Part shown: one piece after another, positions 40,010 through 48,408 of the stretch | Numbering within the stretch: the first letter of the stretch is position 1 | Layout of the letters: the number at the start of each line of letters is the position of its first letter | DNA from: Dyella_A sp050749815 | GTDB lineage: Bacteria > Pseudomonadota > Gammaproteobacteria > Xanthomonadales > Rhodanobacteraceae | NCBI RefSeq assembly: GCF_050749815.1 | Contig: NZ_CP192735.1 | Location: 868,001-932,000, forward strand | Direction of reading: 5' to 3' | DNA: 64,000 nucleotides | Notes under the pieces: generated by a model | What the model was told of the DNA's origin: nothing | Databases searched by the model: none | The model's input: only the letters and a program-made list of their open reading frames with translations | Position numbers and translations under genes: made by a program

Positions 40010-40951
40010 ATGATCTACGACAGCATCCTCGACACCATCGGCGGCACGCCCATCGTCAAGCTGCACCGCCTCGCACCGAAGGGCGTGGACATCTACGTCA
40101 AGGTGGAGGCGTTCAACCCGGGCGGCTCGGTGAAGGATCGGCTGGCGCTGGCGATCATCCTGGATGCCGAGAAGCGTGGTGCGCTCAAGCCAGGACAGAC
40201 CGTGGTGGAAGCCACCTCCGGCAACACCGGCGTCGGCCTGGCGATGGTCTGCGCCGCGCGCGGCTATCCGTTCGTGGCGGTGATGAGCGATTCGTTCTCG
40301 GTCGAGCGGCGCAAGCTGATGCGCGCCTACGGTGCCCGGGTACTGCTCACTCCGGCCGCCGAGCGCGGCACCGGCATGGTGAAGAAGGCGAAGGAGCTGG
40401 CGGAAAAGAACGGCTGGTTCTGGGCCAGCCAGTTCGAGAATCCGGCCAACCCGGCCTACCACCGCAGCACCACCGGGCCGGAGATCCTCAAGGACTTCGC
40501 CGGGCGGCGGCTGGACTACTTCGTCAGCGGCTGGGGTACCGGCGGCACGCTCACCGGCGTGGGCGAGATGCTCAAGCTGGCGCGCCCGGACGTAAAGGTC
40601 ATCGGTGCCGAACCGGCCGGCGCGGCGCTGCTGGCCGGCAAGGAGTGGCAGCCGCACAAGATCCAGGGCTGGAACCCGGATTTCATTCCCAAGGTGCTCA
40701 ACCGCGAGGTGATCGACGAGATCAAGCTGATCCCGGATGAGCGCTCGCGCGAGGTGGCCCGTGCGCTGGCCGCGCAGGAGGGCATTTTCGTGGGCCTGTC
40801 CTGCGGCGGCACCCTGGCGGCCGCGCTGGAGGTGGCCGAGGACGCGCCGAAAGGCTCGGTGCTGCTGGCGATGCTGCCGGACACGGGCGAGCGCTACCTG
40901 TCCACCTACCTGTTCGAGGGCGTCAACGAGGGGTCGGACGACGTCGGTTGA
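40010..40951 (+). CDS. cysK: Cysteine synthase (O-acetylserine sulfhydrylase)
   Basis: A 313-residue PLP enzyme that makes cysteine from O-acetylserine and sulfide, the final step of the pathway encoded here. The PLP Lys is in NPGGSVKDRLAL, the substrate loop is EATSGNTGVGLA, and the phosphate-binding loop is GWGTGGTLTGVGE. The sequence looks more like CysK than CysM. The ATG is preceded by a GGAG site. It is probably co-transcribed with cysG; a GC-rich 8-bp hairpin (40998-41017) without T-run follows. Confidence 0.95.
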   Translation: MIYDSILDTIGGTPIVKLHRLAPKGVDIYVKVEAFNPGGSVKDRLALAIILDAEKRGALKPGQTVVEATSGNTGVGLAMVCAARGYPFVAVMSDSFSVERRKLMRAYGARVLLTPAAERGTGMVKKAKELAEKNGWFWASQFENPANPAYHRSTTGPEILKDFAGRRLDYFVSGWGTGGTLTGVGEMLKLARPDVKVIGAEPAGAALLAGKEWQPHKIQGWNPDFIPKVLNREVIDEIKLIPDERSREVARALAAQEGIFVGLSCGGTLAAALEVAEDAPKGSVLLAMLPDTGERYLSTYLFEGVNEGSDDVG

Positions 40952-41047
40952 GCGTCCCGGGCCGGCGCTTGGCGGGTGGCGCCGGGCCGGCCGTTCAGGC
41001 GCCGCGGATGCGGCGCCGCGTCATCGCCGCAAGCCAGGGGCGCAGGC

Positions 41048-41053
41048 TAGAAT
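41048..41053 (+). promoter_or_regulatory. possible -10 box of gcdH
   Basis: TAGAAT lies 30 bases before the gcdH ATG, leaving a short leader with a GGAGG site. No clear -35 element is seen. Confidence 0.35.
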
Positions 41054-41083
41054 GGCCGGATCATTCGACCCGCTGGAGGCTGC

Positions 41084-42253
41084 ATGGCTGTCCGTCTTGA
41101 CCCGCTCGACCTGTACGACGTTCGTTCGCTGCTCACTGACGAGGAGCGCATGGTGCAGGATGCAGTGGGCCGCTTCGTCGATGAGAAGGTGCTGCCGATC
41201 ATCGGCGACTGCTTCGACCAGGGCCGCTTCCCGAAGGAACTGATTCCCGAGATTGCCGGACTCGGCCTGCTCGGCGCCACCATCCCCGAGAAATACGGCT
41301 GCGCCGGGATGAACGGCGTCAGCTACGGCCTGATCTGCCAGGAGCTGGAGCGCGGTGATTCGGGCCTGCGCAGCTTCGCCTCGGTGCAGAGCTCGCTGTG
41401 CATGTATCCGATCTACGCCTACGGCACCGAAGAGCAGAAGATGCAGTACCTGCCCAAGATGGCGGCGGGCGAGATCATCGGCTGCTTCGGCCTTACCGAA
41501 CCGCACGGCGGTTCCGACCCAGCCAACATGAAGACCAACGCCAAGAAGGACGGCGGCGACTGGGTCATCAACGGCGCCAAGATGTGGATCACCAACGGCA
41601 ACCTGGCGAACATCGCGATCGTCTGGGCGCAGACCGAGGACGGCATCCAGGGCTTCATCGTGCCGACCGACAGCAAGGGCTTCACCGCGCAGGAAGTGCA
41701 CAAGAAGATGAGCCTGCGCGCCTCGGTCACCAGCGCGCTGTTCTTCGACAACGTGCGCGTGCCCGAAGCCAACCGCCTGCCCAACGTGAAGGGCCTGAAG
41801 GGCCCGCTGGGCTGCCTCACCCAGGCGCGCTACGGCATCACCTGGGGCCCGATCGGCGCGGCCCAGGCCTGCCTCAAGGAAGTGCTCGACTACACCGCCG
41901 AGCGCGTGCTGTTCGGCCGTCCGCTGGCCGCCAACCAGGCGGTGCAGATCAAGATGGCCGAGATGGCCCGCCGCATCACGATGGCGCAGTTGCTGTCGCT
42001 GCAGCTCGGCCGCCTGAAGGACGCCGGCAAGATGCAGCCGACCCAGGTGTCGCTGGCCAAGTGGAACAACTGCCGCATGGCCATAGACATCGCGCGCGAG
42101 TGCCGCGACATCCTCGGCGGCGCCGGCATCACCACCGAGCACACGGCGATCCGTCATGCGCTGAACCTGGAATCGGTGATCACCTACGAGGGCACCGAGA
42201 CGGTGCACCAGCTGGTGGTGGGCCGCGAGCTGACCGGGATCAACGCGTTCTGA
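41084..42253 (+). CDS. gcdH: Glutaryl-CoA dehydrogenase
   Basis: A 389-residue FAD acyl-CoA dehydrogenase that oxidises and decarboxylates glutaryl-CoA to crotonyl-CoA in lysine and tryptophan degradation. Typical blocks are FGLTEPHGGSDPANMKT, WITNGNLANIAIVWA, the glutaryl-CoA dehydrogenase-type RASVTSALFFDNVRVPEANRL (in part) and the catalytic base Glu in YEGTETVHQLVVG. GGAGG precedes the ATG. It appears monocistronic, followed by a REP-like inverted repeat. Confidence 0.93.
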   Translation: MAVRLDPLDLYDVRSLLTDEERMVQDAVGRFVDEKVLPIIGDCFDQGRFPKELIPEIAGLGLLGATIPEKYGCAGMNGVSYGLICQELERGDSGLRSFASVQSSLCMYPIYAYGTEEQKMQYLPKMAAGEIIGCFGLTEPHGGSDPANMKTNAKKDGGDWVINGAKMWITNGNLANIAIVWAQTEDGIQGFIVPTDSKGFTAQEVHKKMSLRASVTSALFFDNVRVPEANRLPNVKGLKGPLGCLTQARYGITWGPIGAAQACLKEVLDYTAERVLFGRPLAANQAVQIKMAEMARRITMAQLLSLQLGRLKDAGKMQPTQVSLAKWNNCRMAIDIARECRDILGGAGITTEHTAIRHALNLESVITYEGTETVHQLVVGRELTGINAF

Positions 42254-42288
42254 GTCACCAGGCCGGCGACAGGCGGCCCACTTCAACA

Positions 42289-42370
42289 GCCGTCATTCCC
42301 GCGCAAGCGGGAATCCATGGGCAGCAGCTGCCACGGCACAGTGGGTTTCCGCTTGCGCGGGAATGACGGC
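42289..42370. repeat. 82-bp inverted repeat carrying dRS3-like units
   Basis: Two 29-base arms (42289-42317 and 42342-42370) are inverted copies with two mismatches, separated by 24 bases. The left arm contains ATTCCC-8 bases-GGGAAT, the dRS3-type core seen in repeat families of Neisseria and many other proteobacteria; the right arm has a slightly degraded copy. It occupies most of the gap between gcdH and the next gene, and an ATG falls inside its right arm. Confidence 0.8.
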
Positions 42371-42401
42371 ACCAAGCGCGTACGCCGCCGGGAGTCAGGC
42401 A

Positions 42402-42944
42402 TTGCACGTTCCTGAAATCCACATCGAGACCGATCGCCTGATCCTGCGCCCGACCCGGCCGGAGGATTTCGAAGGCTGGGTGCAACTGATGGGCGACGAG
42501 GAGAACTCGCGCCACATCGGCGGCCCTCAGCCGCGGGCGGTCGCCTGGCGCGGCTTCCTCACGATGGCCGGGGCGTGGACGATCCAGGGCTACGGCATGT
42601 TCTCGGTGATCGAGAAGGCCAGCGGCCGCTGGATCGGCCGGCTCGGTCCCTGGTGTCCCGAAGGCTGGCCCGGCACCGAGGTGGGCTGGGGCCTGCTGCG
42701 CGAGGCCTGGGGCAGGGGCTACGCCACCGAGGGCTCGGCCGCCGCGATCGACTGGGCGTTCGAGCACCTGGGCTGGAGCGAGGTGATCCACACCATCGCG
42801 CCGGACAACCTCGCCTCGCAGGAGGTCGCCCGGCGACTGGGTTCCAGCCTGCAGGGGCCGGGGCGTTTGCCCGAGCCGTTCCAGGACATCGTGGTCGAGG
42901 TCTGGGGCCAGAGCCGCGAAGCGTGGATGCGTCGTCGCGCATGA
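42402..42944 (+). CDS. GNAT family N-acetyltransferase (RimJ-like)
   Basis: A 180-residue acetyltransferase of the RimJ/Acetyltransf_3 group: IETDRLILRPTRPEDFEGW at the N-terminus, VGWGLLREAWGRGYATEGSA as acetyl-CoA binding motif and APDNLASQEVARRLG near the end. The acceptor is unknown. I prefer the TTG at 42402, with GGGAG seven bases upstream, because the ATG at 42363 lies within the inverted repeat; that ATG would add 13 residues. Its stop overlaps the next gene by four bases. Confidence 0.82.
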   Translation: MHVPEIHIETDRLILRPTRPEDFEGWVQLMGDEENSRHIGGPQPRAVAWRGFLTMAGAWTIQGYGMFSVIEKASGRWIGRLGPWCPEGWPGTEVGWGLLREAWGRGYATEGSAAAIDWAFEHLGWSEVIHTIAPDNLASQEVARRLGSSLQGPGRLPEPFQDIVVEVWGQSREAWMRRRA

Positions 42945-43447
42945 GCCACGTGCCGCCCGCGCTGTTCGTCGCCCTCACCGAGCTGGTGCCCGAGCTGTAC
43001 GTGCACTGCGCCGAGCCGTGGTGCGTGATCGGCAGCGCTGGCGCGCTGCTGCTCGGTGCCGAGGTGAACGTGGCCGATGTCGACGTGCTGGTGTCGCGTG
43101 CCGACGCGGCCACGCTGATGGCGTACTGGGCCGACCGGCGCGACCACGCTCACGCGCCTGCCGATGGCGACCGATTCCGCTCGCATTTCGCCCGTTTCCG
43201 CTTTCCCGGCATGCCGGTGGAAGTGATGGGCGGCCTGGAACTTTACGACGACGCGGGCTGGCAGCCGGTGTCGCCGGGCAAGCTGGTGCTGGTCGGACTG
43301 CAGGGCCTGGCGGTGCCGGTGCCGGCGCTGGCCGAGCAGATCCGCATCTTCGAATCCTTCGGCCGCGACAAGGACCGCGCGCGTGCCGCGGCGTTGCGCG
43401 CGCTGCGCCAGCCAGCTTCCGTACTGCCGATCGTTTCCTCTTCCTGA
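42941..43447 (+). CDS. Nucleotidyltransferase-fold protein, function unknown
   Basis: A 168-residue protein. The block CVIGSAGALLLGAEVNVADV followed by DVLVS resembles the GS...D-x-D active-site region of minimal nucleotidyltransferases and tRNA nucleotidyltransferase-like proteins; GMPVEVMGGLELYDD could hold the third carboxylate. No clear regulatory domain is visible. The ATG overlaps the GNAT stop (ATGA), so the two are coupled. Substrate unknown; an aminoglycoside-type or toxin-antitoxin role cannot be read from the sequence. Confidence 0.7.
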   Translation: MSHVPPALFVALTELVPELYVHCAEPWCVIGSAGALLLGAEVNVADVDVLVSRADAATLMAYWADRRDHAHAPADGDRFRSHFARFRFPGMPVEVMGGLELYDDAGWQPVSPGKLVLVGLQGLAVPVPALAEQIRIFESFGRDKDRARAAALRALRQPASVLPIVSSS

Positions 43448-43490
43448 CGGCTGCCTGCCGTCGCTTCCCGCCTCCCAGACGAATCCCGCC

Positions 43491-45758
43491 ATGACCGCCA
43501 TTCCGTTCGCCATCACCGCCCGTCAAAAGGGCTTCAACCGCGCCGAGATCGTCGACCAGAACTTCACCGAGTTCGTGCAGCTGTGGCAGGGCGAGGTGCG
43601 CCGTGCGCCGCATGACGACGAAGCGGTGCTGCCAGGCAGCGCGCTCGATGCGCGCGGTTTCCGCGAGCTGCTCGAGTCGCAGCTGATCAGCCGCCACCTC
43701 GACCTGATGGCGCGCGTGCTGCGCGTGCAGAACAAGGTGTTCTACACCATCGGTTCGTCCGGCCACGAGGGCAACGCGATGGTGGCGCGGCTCACCCGCC
43801 ACACCGACCCGGCGTTCCTGCACTACCGTTCCGGTGGCTTCATGGCCGAGCGCTTCCGCAAGCTGCCGGGGATGGACCCGGTGATGGATTCGGCGCTGTC
43901 TTTCGCCGCCAGCAAGGACGACCCGGCCTCCGGTGGCCGTCACAAGGTGTGGGGTTCCAAGCCGCTCTGGGTGCTGCCGCAGACTTCCACCATCGCCTCG
44001 CACCTGCCCAAGGCGCTGGGCACGGCGGTGGCCATCGACCACGCGCGACGCATCGGCCACACGCTGCCGATCCCGGATGACTCGATCGCGATCTGCTCGT
44101 TCGGCGATGCATCCAGCAACCACGCCACCGCCCAGACCGCGTTCAACGCGGCGGGCTGGACGGCGTATCAGAAGCTGCCCGCGCCGGTGTTGTTCGTGTG
44201 CGAGGACAACGGCATCGGCATCTCGGTGAAGACGCCGACCGGCTGGGTTGCCCGCAACTACCAGGCGCGCGCGGATCTTGATTACTTCTTCGCCGACGGC
44301 CTGGACCTGGCCGAAGGCTATGCCCAGGTGCAGCGCGCGGTGGAGCACTGCCGCCGCACGCGCCGGCCGACCTTCCTGCACCTGAAGACCACCCGCGTGA
44401 TGGGTCACGCCGGCACCGATTTCGAGATCGAGTGGCGCTCGATCGAGGAGCTGGTGGCGGTGGAATCCACCGATCCGCTGCTGCGCTCGGCGGCGATCGC
44501 GCTGGAGTCCGGCCTGTACTCGAAGGACGACCTGCTCAACCTCTACGAAGCGACCCGCAAGCGCTGCTTCGCGGCGGCTGACGAGGCCGATCGCCGGCCC
44601 AAGCTGGAACGCCTGGACGATGTGATGGCGCCGCTGGCGCCCTATTCGCCGGCCAAGGTGAAGGCCGAGGCCGAGCGCGCCGACTACGGCGACAAGCGCC
44701 TGGCCGTGTTCGGTGGCGAGGCGAAGCTCCCGGAAAATCAGCCGCCGCGGCACCTGGCGATCCAGATCGGCCAGGCGCTGCACGACATCATGGCCAAGTA
44801 CCCCGAGTCGCTGCTGTTCGGCGAGGACGTGGCGCAGAAAGGCGGCGTGTACACGGTCACCAAGGGCCTGCACAAGGCATTCAAGAACACCCGCGTGTTC
44901 AACACCCTGCTGGATGAGACGATCATCCTCGGCCTGGCCCAGGGCTACGCCAACATGGGCATGCTGCCGATCCCTGAGATCCAGTACCTGGCGTACTTCC
45001 ACAATGCCGGCGACCAGATCCGCGGCGAGGCGTCGAGCCTGCAGTTCTTCTCCAACGACCAGTACCGCAACCCGATGGTGATGCGCATCGCCTCGCTCGG
45101 TTACCAGCGCGGCTTCGGCGGGCACTTCCACAACGACAACTCGATCACCGCGCTGCGCGACATCCCGGGCCTCGTCGTCGGCTGCCCCAGCCGTGGCGAC
45201 GACGCGGCGACGATGCTGCGCACGCTCACCGCGCTGGCTCGGGTGGACGGCCGCGTCTGCGCCTTCCTCGAGCCGATCGCGCTGTACATGACCAAGGATC
45301 TGTACGAGGCCGGCGACGGCCAGTGGCAGTTCGCGTACCCGGCGCCGGGCGAGGCGATGACGCTGGGCGAGGGGCGCGTATACCACGAGAACGCCGACGA
45401 CCTGGTGGTGTTCACCTTCGGCAACGGCGTGCCGATGGCACTGCGCGCGGCGCGCACCCTCGAAGCCGAGCTGAAGTGGAAGGTGCGCGTGGTCGACCTG
45501 CGCTGGCTGGCGCCGCTCAACGATGCCTTCATTGCCGCGCAGGCGAAGAGCGCCAAGCGCATCGTGGTGCTGGACGAGGGTCGCAAGAGTGCGGGTGTGG
45601 GCGAGGGCGTGATCACCGCCATCGTCGAGGCCGGGTTCGGCGCGACGCCGCTCCGGCGCGTGGTCGGTGCCGACACCTTCACGCCGCTGGCCGGCGCGGC
45701 TTTCCTGGTGCTGCCGGGCGAAGCGGACGTGGTGGCGGCGGCGCGCGAACTGGCCTGA
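43491..45758 (+). CDS. Fused alpha/beta 2-oxoacid dehydrogenase E1 (branched-chain type)
   Basis: A 755-residue thiamine diphosphate enzyme combining E1-alpha (about 1-400) and E1-beta (about 420-755) in one chain. The alpha part has YRSGGFMAERF and the TPP motif SFGDASSNHATAQTAFNAA; the beta part starts HLAIQIGQALHDIMAKYPE and has LLFGEDVAQKGGVY and FNTLLDETIILGLA, with a transketolase C-terminal domain (VVDLRWLAPL). The substrate may be branched-chain 2-oxoacids but is not certain. No E2 gene is adjacent; lpdA at 24.7-26.1 kb could supply E3. The ATG start is MTAIPFAITA. Confidence 0.88.
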   Translation: MTAIPFAITARQKGFNRAEIVDQNFTEFVQLWQGEVRRAPHDDEAVLPGSALDARGFRELLESQLISRHLDLMARVLRVQNKVFYTIGSSGHEGNAMVARLTRHTDPAFLHYRSGGFMAERFRKLPGMDPVMDSALSFAASKDDPASGGRHKVWGSKPLWVLPQTSTIASHLPKALGTAVAIDHARRIGHTLPIPDDSIAICSFGDASSNHATAQTAFNAAGWTAYQKLPAPVLFVCEDNGIGISVKTPTGWVARNYQARADLDYFFADGLDLAEGYAQVQRAVEHCRRTRRPTFLHLKTTRVMGHAGTDFEIEWRSIEELVAVESTDPLLRSAAIALESGLYSKDDLLNLYEATRKRCFAAADEADRRPKLERLDDVMAPLAPYSPAKVKAEAERADYGDKRLAVFGGEAKLPENQPPRHLAIQIGQALHDIMAKYPESLLFGEDVAQKGGVYTVTKGLHKAFKNTRVFNTLLDETIILGLAQGYANMGMLPIPEIQYLAYFHNAGDQIRGEASSLQFFSNDQYRNPMVMRIASLGYQRGFGGHFHNDNSITALRDIPGLVVGCPSRGDDAATMLRTLTALARVDGRVCAFLEPIALYMTKDLYEAGDGQWQFAYPAPGEAMTLGEGRVYHENADDLVVFTFGNGVPMALRAARTLEAELKWKVRVVDLRWLAPLNDAFIAAQAKSAKRIVVLDEGRKSAGVGEGVITAIVEAGFGATPLRRVVGADTFTPLAGAAFLVLPGEADVVAAARELA

Positions 45759-45774
45759 CGGTGCCGCGCGCGTC

Positions 45775-47523
45775 TCAGGACGTGCGCTGTGACATGCGTC
45801 CGGTGCGCGACACACGGCGCTGGGCGGCCGATTCTTCGTGCCGCTGCAGGCTGGCGCGGTTGCGTCCGCCGAGCTTGGCGTCGTACATCGCCTGGTCGGC
45901 ACGCGCCACCAGGCTGTCGATCGAGTCGTGCGGGCGACGCACTGCCACACCGATGCTCACGGTGAGCTGCAGCTGCTCGCCATCTACCGGAATCTCCAGC
46001 CGGTGGATGCGCCGGCACAACCGCGTGGCCACCTGCATCGCTTCCTCTTCGCCGGCGCCGTCGAGCAAGGCCACGAACTCCTCGCCGCCGTAGCGGCCGA
46101 ACAGGTCGGTCGGCCGCAGCTCCTCGCGCAAGGCGTGGGCGACCGCGATCAGTGCCTCGTCGCCGGCAGCATGGCCGCGCCGGTCGTTGAGGATCTTGAA
46201 GTGGTCCAGATCCAGGAACAGCAGGGCCTGCGGGCGCGCCGCCGGATTGCTCATGGCCTGGATCGCCGCCTCGTTCCAGGCGCGACGGTTGAGCGACTGG
46301 GTTAGCGAATCCTTGTCCGCCAGCACGCGTACCTCGTCGCGGTCGCGACGGATCATCAGGGCGCGGTCGGCCAGGCCGAGCGAAAGCACCACCGCCTCGA
46401 ACGCCCCGGCGGCAAGGCCGGCATCGTTAAGCCAGTCCAGGCCGGGCAGGGCGCCGTTGACCTGGGCGCTGGTCATCGCGGTCAGCGCCAGCAGCGGTGT
46501 CCAGCCGGCGAGGAAGAACCATGCATGGCGCGAACCGCGCAGCGCCGCGACGATCGACGCGAGCAACAGCAAGGCCGCTCCCAGCGTGAGCAGGGGATTG
46601 ACCAGCAACTGTCCGATGTTTTCCAGCGCGTCGATCTGGCTGCAGCGCATCAGCACCACCGCCACCATGCCGATCGCCAGCGCCAGCACGGGAATGCGCA
46701 GCAGCGGCGCAAAGCGCTGCAGCTCGCAGAAGCGGATCATGAACAGCGAGGCGAACGCGACCGACAAGGCCACCGCAGCCGAGCCCACGGTGATCGACAG
46801 TCCGCCCAACCAGTTCATCCCCAGCGGGTGATAGACGAAGCCGGTCTGGATGCCCTGGATCAGCGCGTAGCAGAGGATGTAGCCGGCGTACCAGCCAAAG
46901 GTGACGTCGCGCAGCATGAGCGCAAAGCACAGCGCCATCAGCGCCATCGCCAACATCACCGCGAGGCTGGCGGTAGCGAACACCAGCCAGCGCGCGTCCC
47001 GGTCGAGGTAGCTGGCCCAGCCCTGCAGGCGGAAGCTCACCGGCGCGGCGATGCGTGCAGAGGGCTCGAACTTCAGCAGCAGGGGGGCCGATGCCGGCAG
47101 CTCGCGGCCGAGCAGGAAGGCCAGCCGGCCGTGGCCGTGGATTGCCGCCTGGAAATCATCCATCGCAAGTGAAACGGTGGGTCGGTTGTGGTCATAAAGG
47201 GTCACCGTGCCCAGCGGCGGCGGATAGATGCTGAGCACCCGCTCTTCCTGCACCCACGGGGGCTGCGGATCGAGCACCACCCAGCTGCCGCGCGCGCCCT
47301 GCGGCAGGCGCAGCAGCAGGTCTGGCGCGAAGCGGGCCATCTGGCCTTGGCGGAAATCCTCCATCACCTTCGCCGGGGTGTCGCCGTCACGTACGTCGCG
47401 CCAGGCGCCGGCCAGCGGCGTAGCGGCCTGCAGCAGGCCGCTGCAGAGCATGGCCAAGGCACAAAGCAGCCGGGCCGCGCGTAGCGGCCACGGGGCAGAT
47501 CGTTGGGGTGCCGGCCATGTCAT
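45775..47523 (-). CDS. Membrane-anchored diguanylate cyclase (7TMR-DISM and GGDEF)
   Basis: A 582-residue signalling protein. A signal-like N-terminal segment is followed by a periplasmic 7TMR-DISM extracellular domain (about 35-180), seven predicted membrane helices (about 185-395) and a GGDEF domain (about 420-560). The active site is RYGGEEF; an RxxD inhibitory site (RPTD) lies five residues before it, so product inhibition by c-di-GMP is expected. No EAL domain. I chose the ATG at 47523 because GGAGAG lies eight bases upstream; an ATG at 47565 would add 14 residues. Convergent with the E1 gene. Confidence 0.9.
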   Translation of the reverse strand: MTWPAPQRSAPWPLRAARLLCALAMLCSGLLQAATPLAGAWRDVRDGDTPAKVMEDFRQGQMARFAPDLLLRLPQGARGSWVVLDPQPPWVQEERVLSIYPPPLGTVTLYDHNRPTVSLAMDDFQAAIHGHGRLAFLLGRELPASAPLLLKFEPSARIAAPVSFRLQGWASYLDRDARWLVFATASLAVMLAMALMALCFALMLRDVTFGWYAGYILCYALIQGIQTGFVYHPLGMNWLGGLSITVGSAAVALSVAFASLFMIRFCELQRFAPLLRIPVLALAIGMVAVVLMRCSQIDALENIGQLLVNPLLTLGAALLLLASIVAALRGSRHAWFFLAGWTPLLALTAMTSAQVNGALPGLDWLNDAGLAAGAFEAVVLSLGLADRALMIRRDRDEVRVLADKDSLTQSLNRRAWNEAAIQAMSNPAARPQALLFLDLDHFKILNDRRGHAAGDEALIAVAHALREELRPTDLFGRYGGEEFVALLDGAGEEEAMQVATRLCRRIHRLEIPVDGEQLQLTVSIGVAVRRPHDSIDSLVARADQAMYDAKLGGRNRASLQRHEESAAQRRVSRTGRMSQRTS

Positions 47524-47841
47524 CAGCAGTTCTCTCCGGTCCTGAGGTTGCAAACCCTCAAGCATGCAGTGCGTGATTTCCCCTCGAACTTATGCGCGCG
47601 GCGGCATCGACCCACGAACGCCGCGCCCTTTCGGCCGACGCCGCATGCCTGGCCCGGTGCCCACCTGAACCGAAGTCAGCACGAACCGTGCCATGGTGCC
47701 GGTCCGGTTGTGCTCGTTTCGTCACGCCGGTTTGCCCGGCCCCCGGCGATGCTGTTGCGCTCGGCCCGTGTCCGCCCAGGAAGGACAGCGGGTCGCATGA
47801 GCCTTCACCCGTCCGAGCCTTAGCCCGTCGAGGAGATATCC
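47524..47841. other. intergenic region between the GGDEF and FMN reductase genes
   Basis: This 318-base divergent interval holds no gene I can support. Visible are the ribosome binding sites of the two divergent genes (GGAGAG on the minus strand, GAGGAG on the plus strand) and a small TGAGG/CCTCA inverted repeat at 47543-47560. I see no convincing promoter hexamers. Confidence 0.5.
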
Positions 47842-48402
47842 ATGGCCACCTTGTCTGTCGCCGTATTCGTGGGAAGCCTGCGTGAGGCATCGATCAACCG
47901 CCGGCTGGCGCTGGCCGTGCAGCGTCTGGCGCCGGACGACCTGCGCTTCGAATTCATCGCGCTTGATGGCTTGCCGCTCTACAACCAGGATTTCGACGGC
48001 GACTACCCGCCGGCCTGCCGCGCGCTCAAGCAGCAGGTGGAAGCGGCCGACGCACTGTTGTTCGTCACCCCCGAGTACAACCGCTCGATCCCGGGCGTAC
48101 TGAAGAACGCGCTCGACATCGCGTCGCGGCCGTGGGGCACCAATTCGTTCGCCGGCAAGCCCGGCGGCGTGATCGGCGCCTCCATCGGCAGCACCGGCAG
48201 CGCGCTGGCGCAGCAGCATCTGCGCAATGTGCTCACGTATCTGGACGTGGCCGTGCTGGCCCAGCCGGAAGTGTTCGTGCAGTTCAAGAACGACGAGCTG
48301 ATCGACGCCCAGGGCCAGATCGCCAGCGACGACACGCGCAAATTCCTGCAGGGCTACGTGGATCGGTACGCGGCCTGGGTGCGTGCGCACACCAGCCGCT
48401 GA
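47842..48402 (+). CDS. NADPH-dependent FMN reductase / quinone reductase
   Basis: A 186-residue flavodoxin-like reductase of the ChrR/YieF group. The FMN phosphate loop is GSLREASINRRLA, and the family motif FVTPEYNRSIPGVLKNALD is present, with a Gly-rich GASIGSTGSALAQQ segment. Such enzymes reduce quinones, chromate or azo dyes with FMN; the natural role is likely quinone detoxification. GAGGAG precedes the ATG. It is convergent with ppk, with six bases between the stops. Confidence 0.9.
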   Translation: MATLSVAVFVGSLREASINRRLALAVQRLAPDDLRFEFIALDGLPLYNQDFDGDYPPACRALKQQVEAADALLFVTPEYNRSIPGVLKNALDIASRPWGTNSFAGKPGGVIGASIGSTGSALAQQHLRNVLTYLDVAVLAQPEVFVQFKNDELIDAQGQIASDDTRKFLQGYVDRYAAWVRAHTSR

Positions 48403-48408
48403 TGCGGG

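Noticed and set aside
40998..41017. GC hairpin GGCGCCGC/GCGGCGCC after cysK as a terminator
   Set aside because: No T-run follows; it may be structural, but I could not support it as a terminator.
42975..45950. Long minus-strand open frame of about 990 codons across the fused E1 gene
   Set aside because: Antisense to a clear TPP enzyme, with repetitive His/Arg/Val composition.
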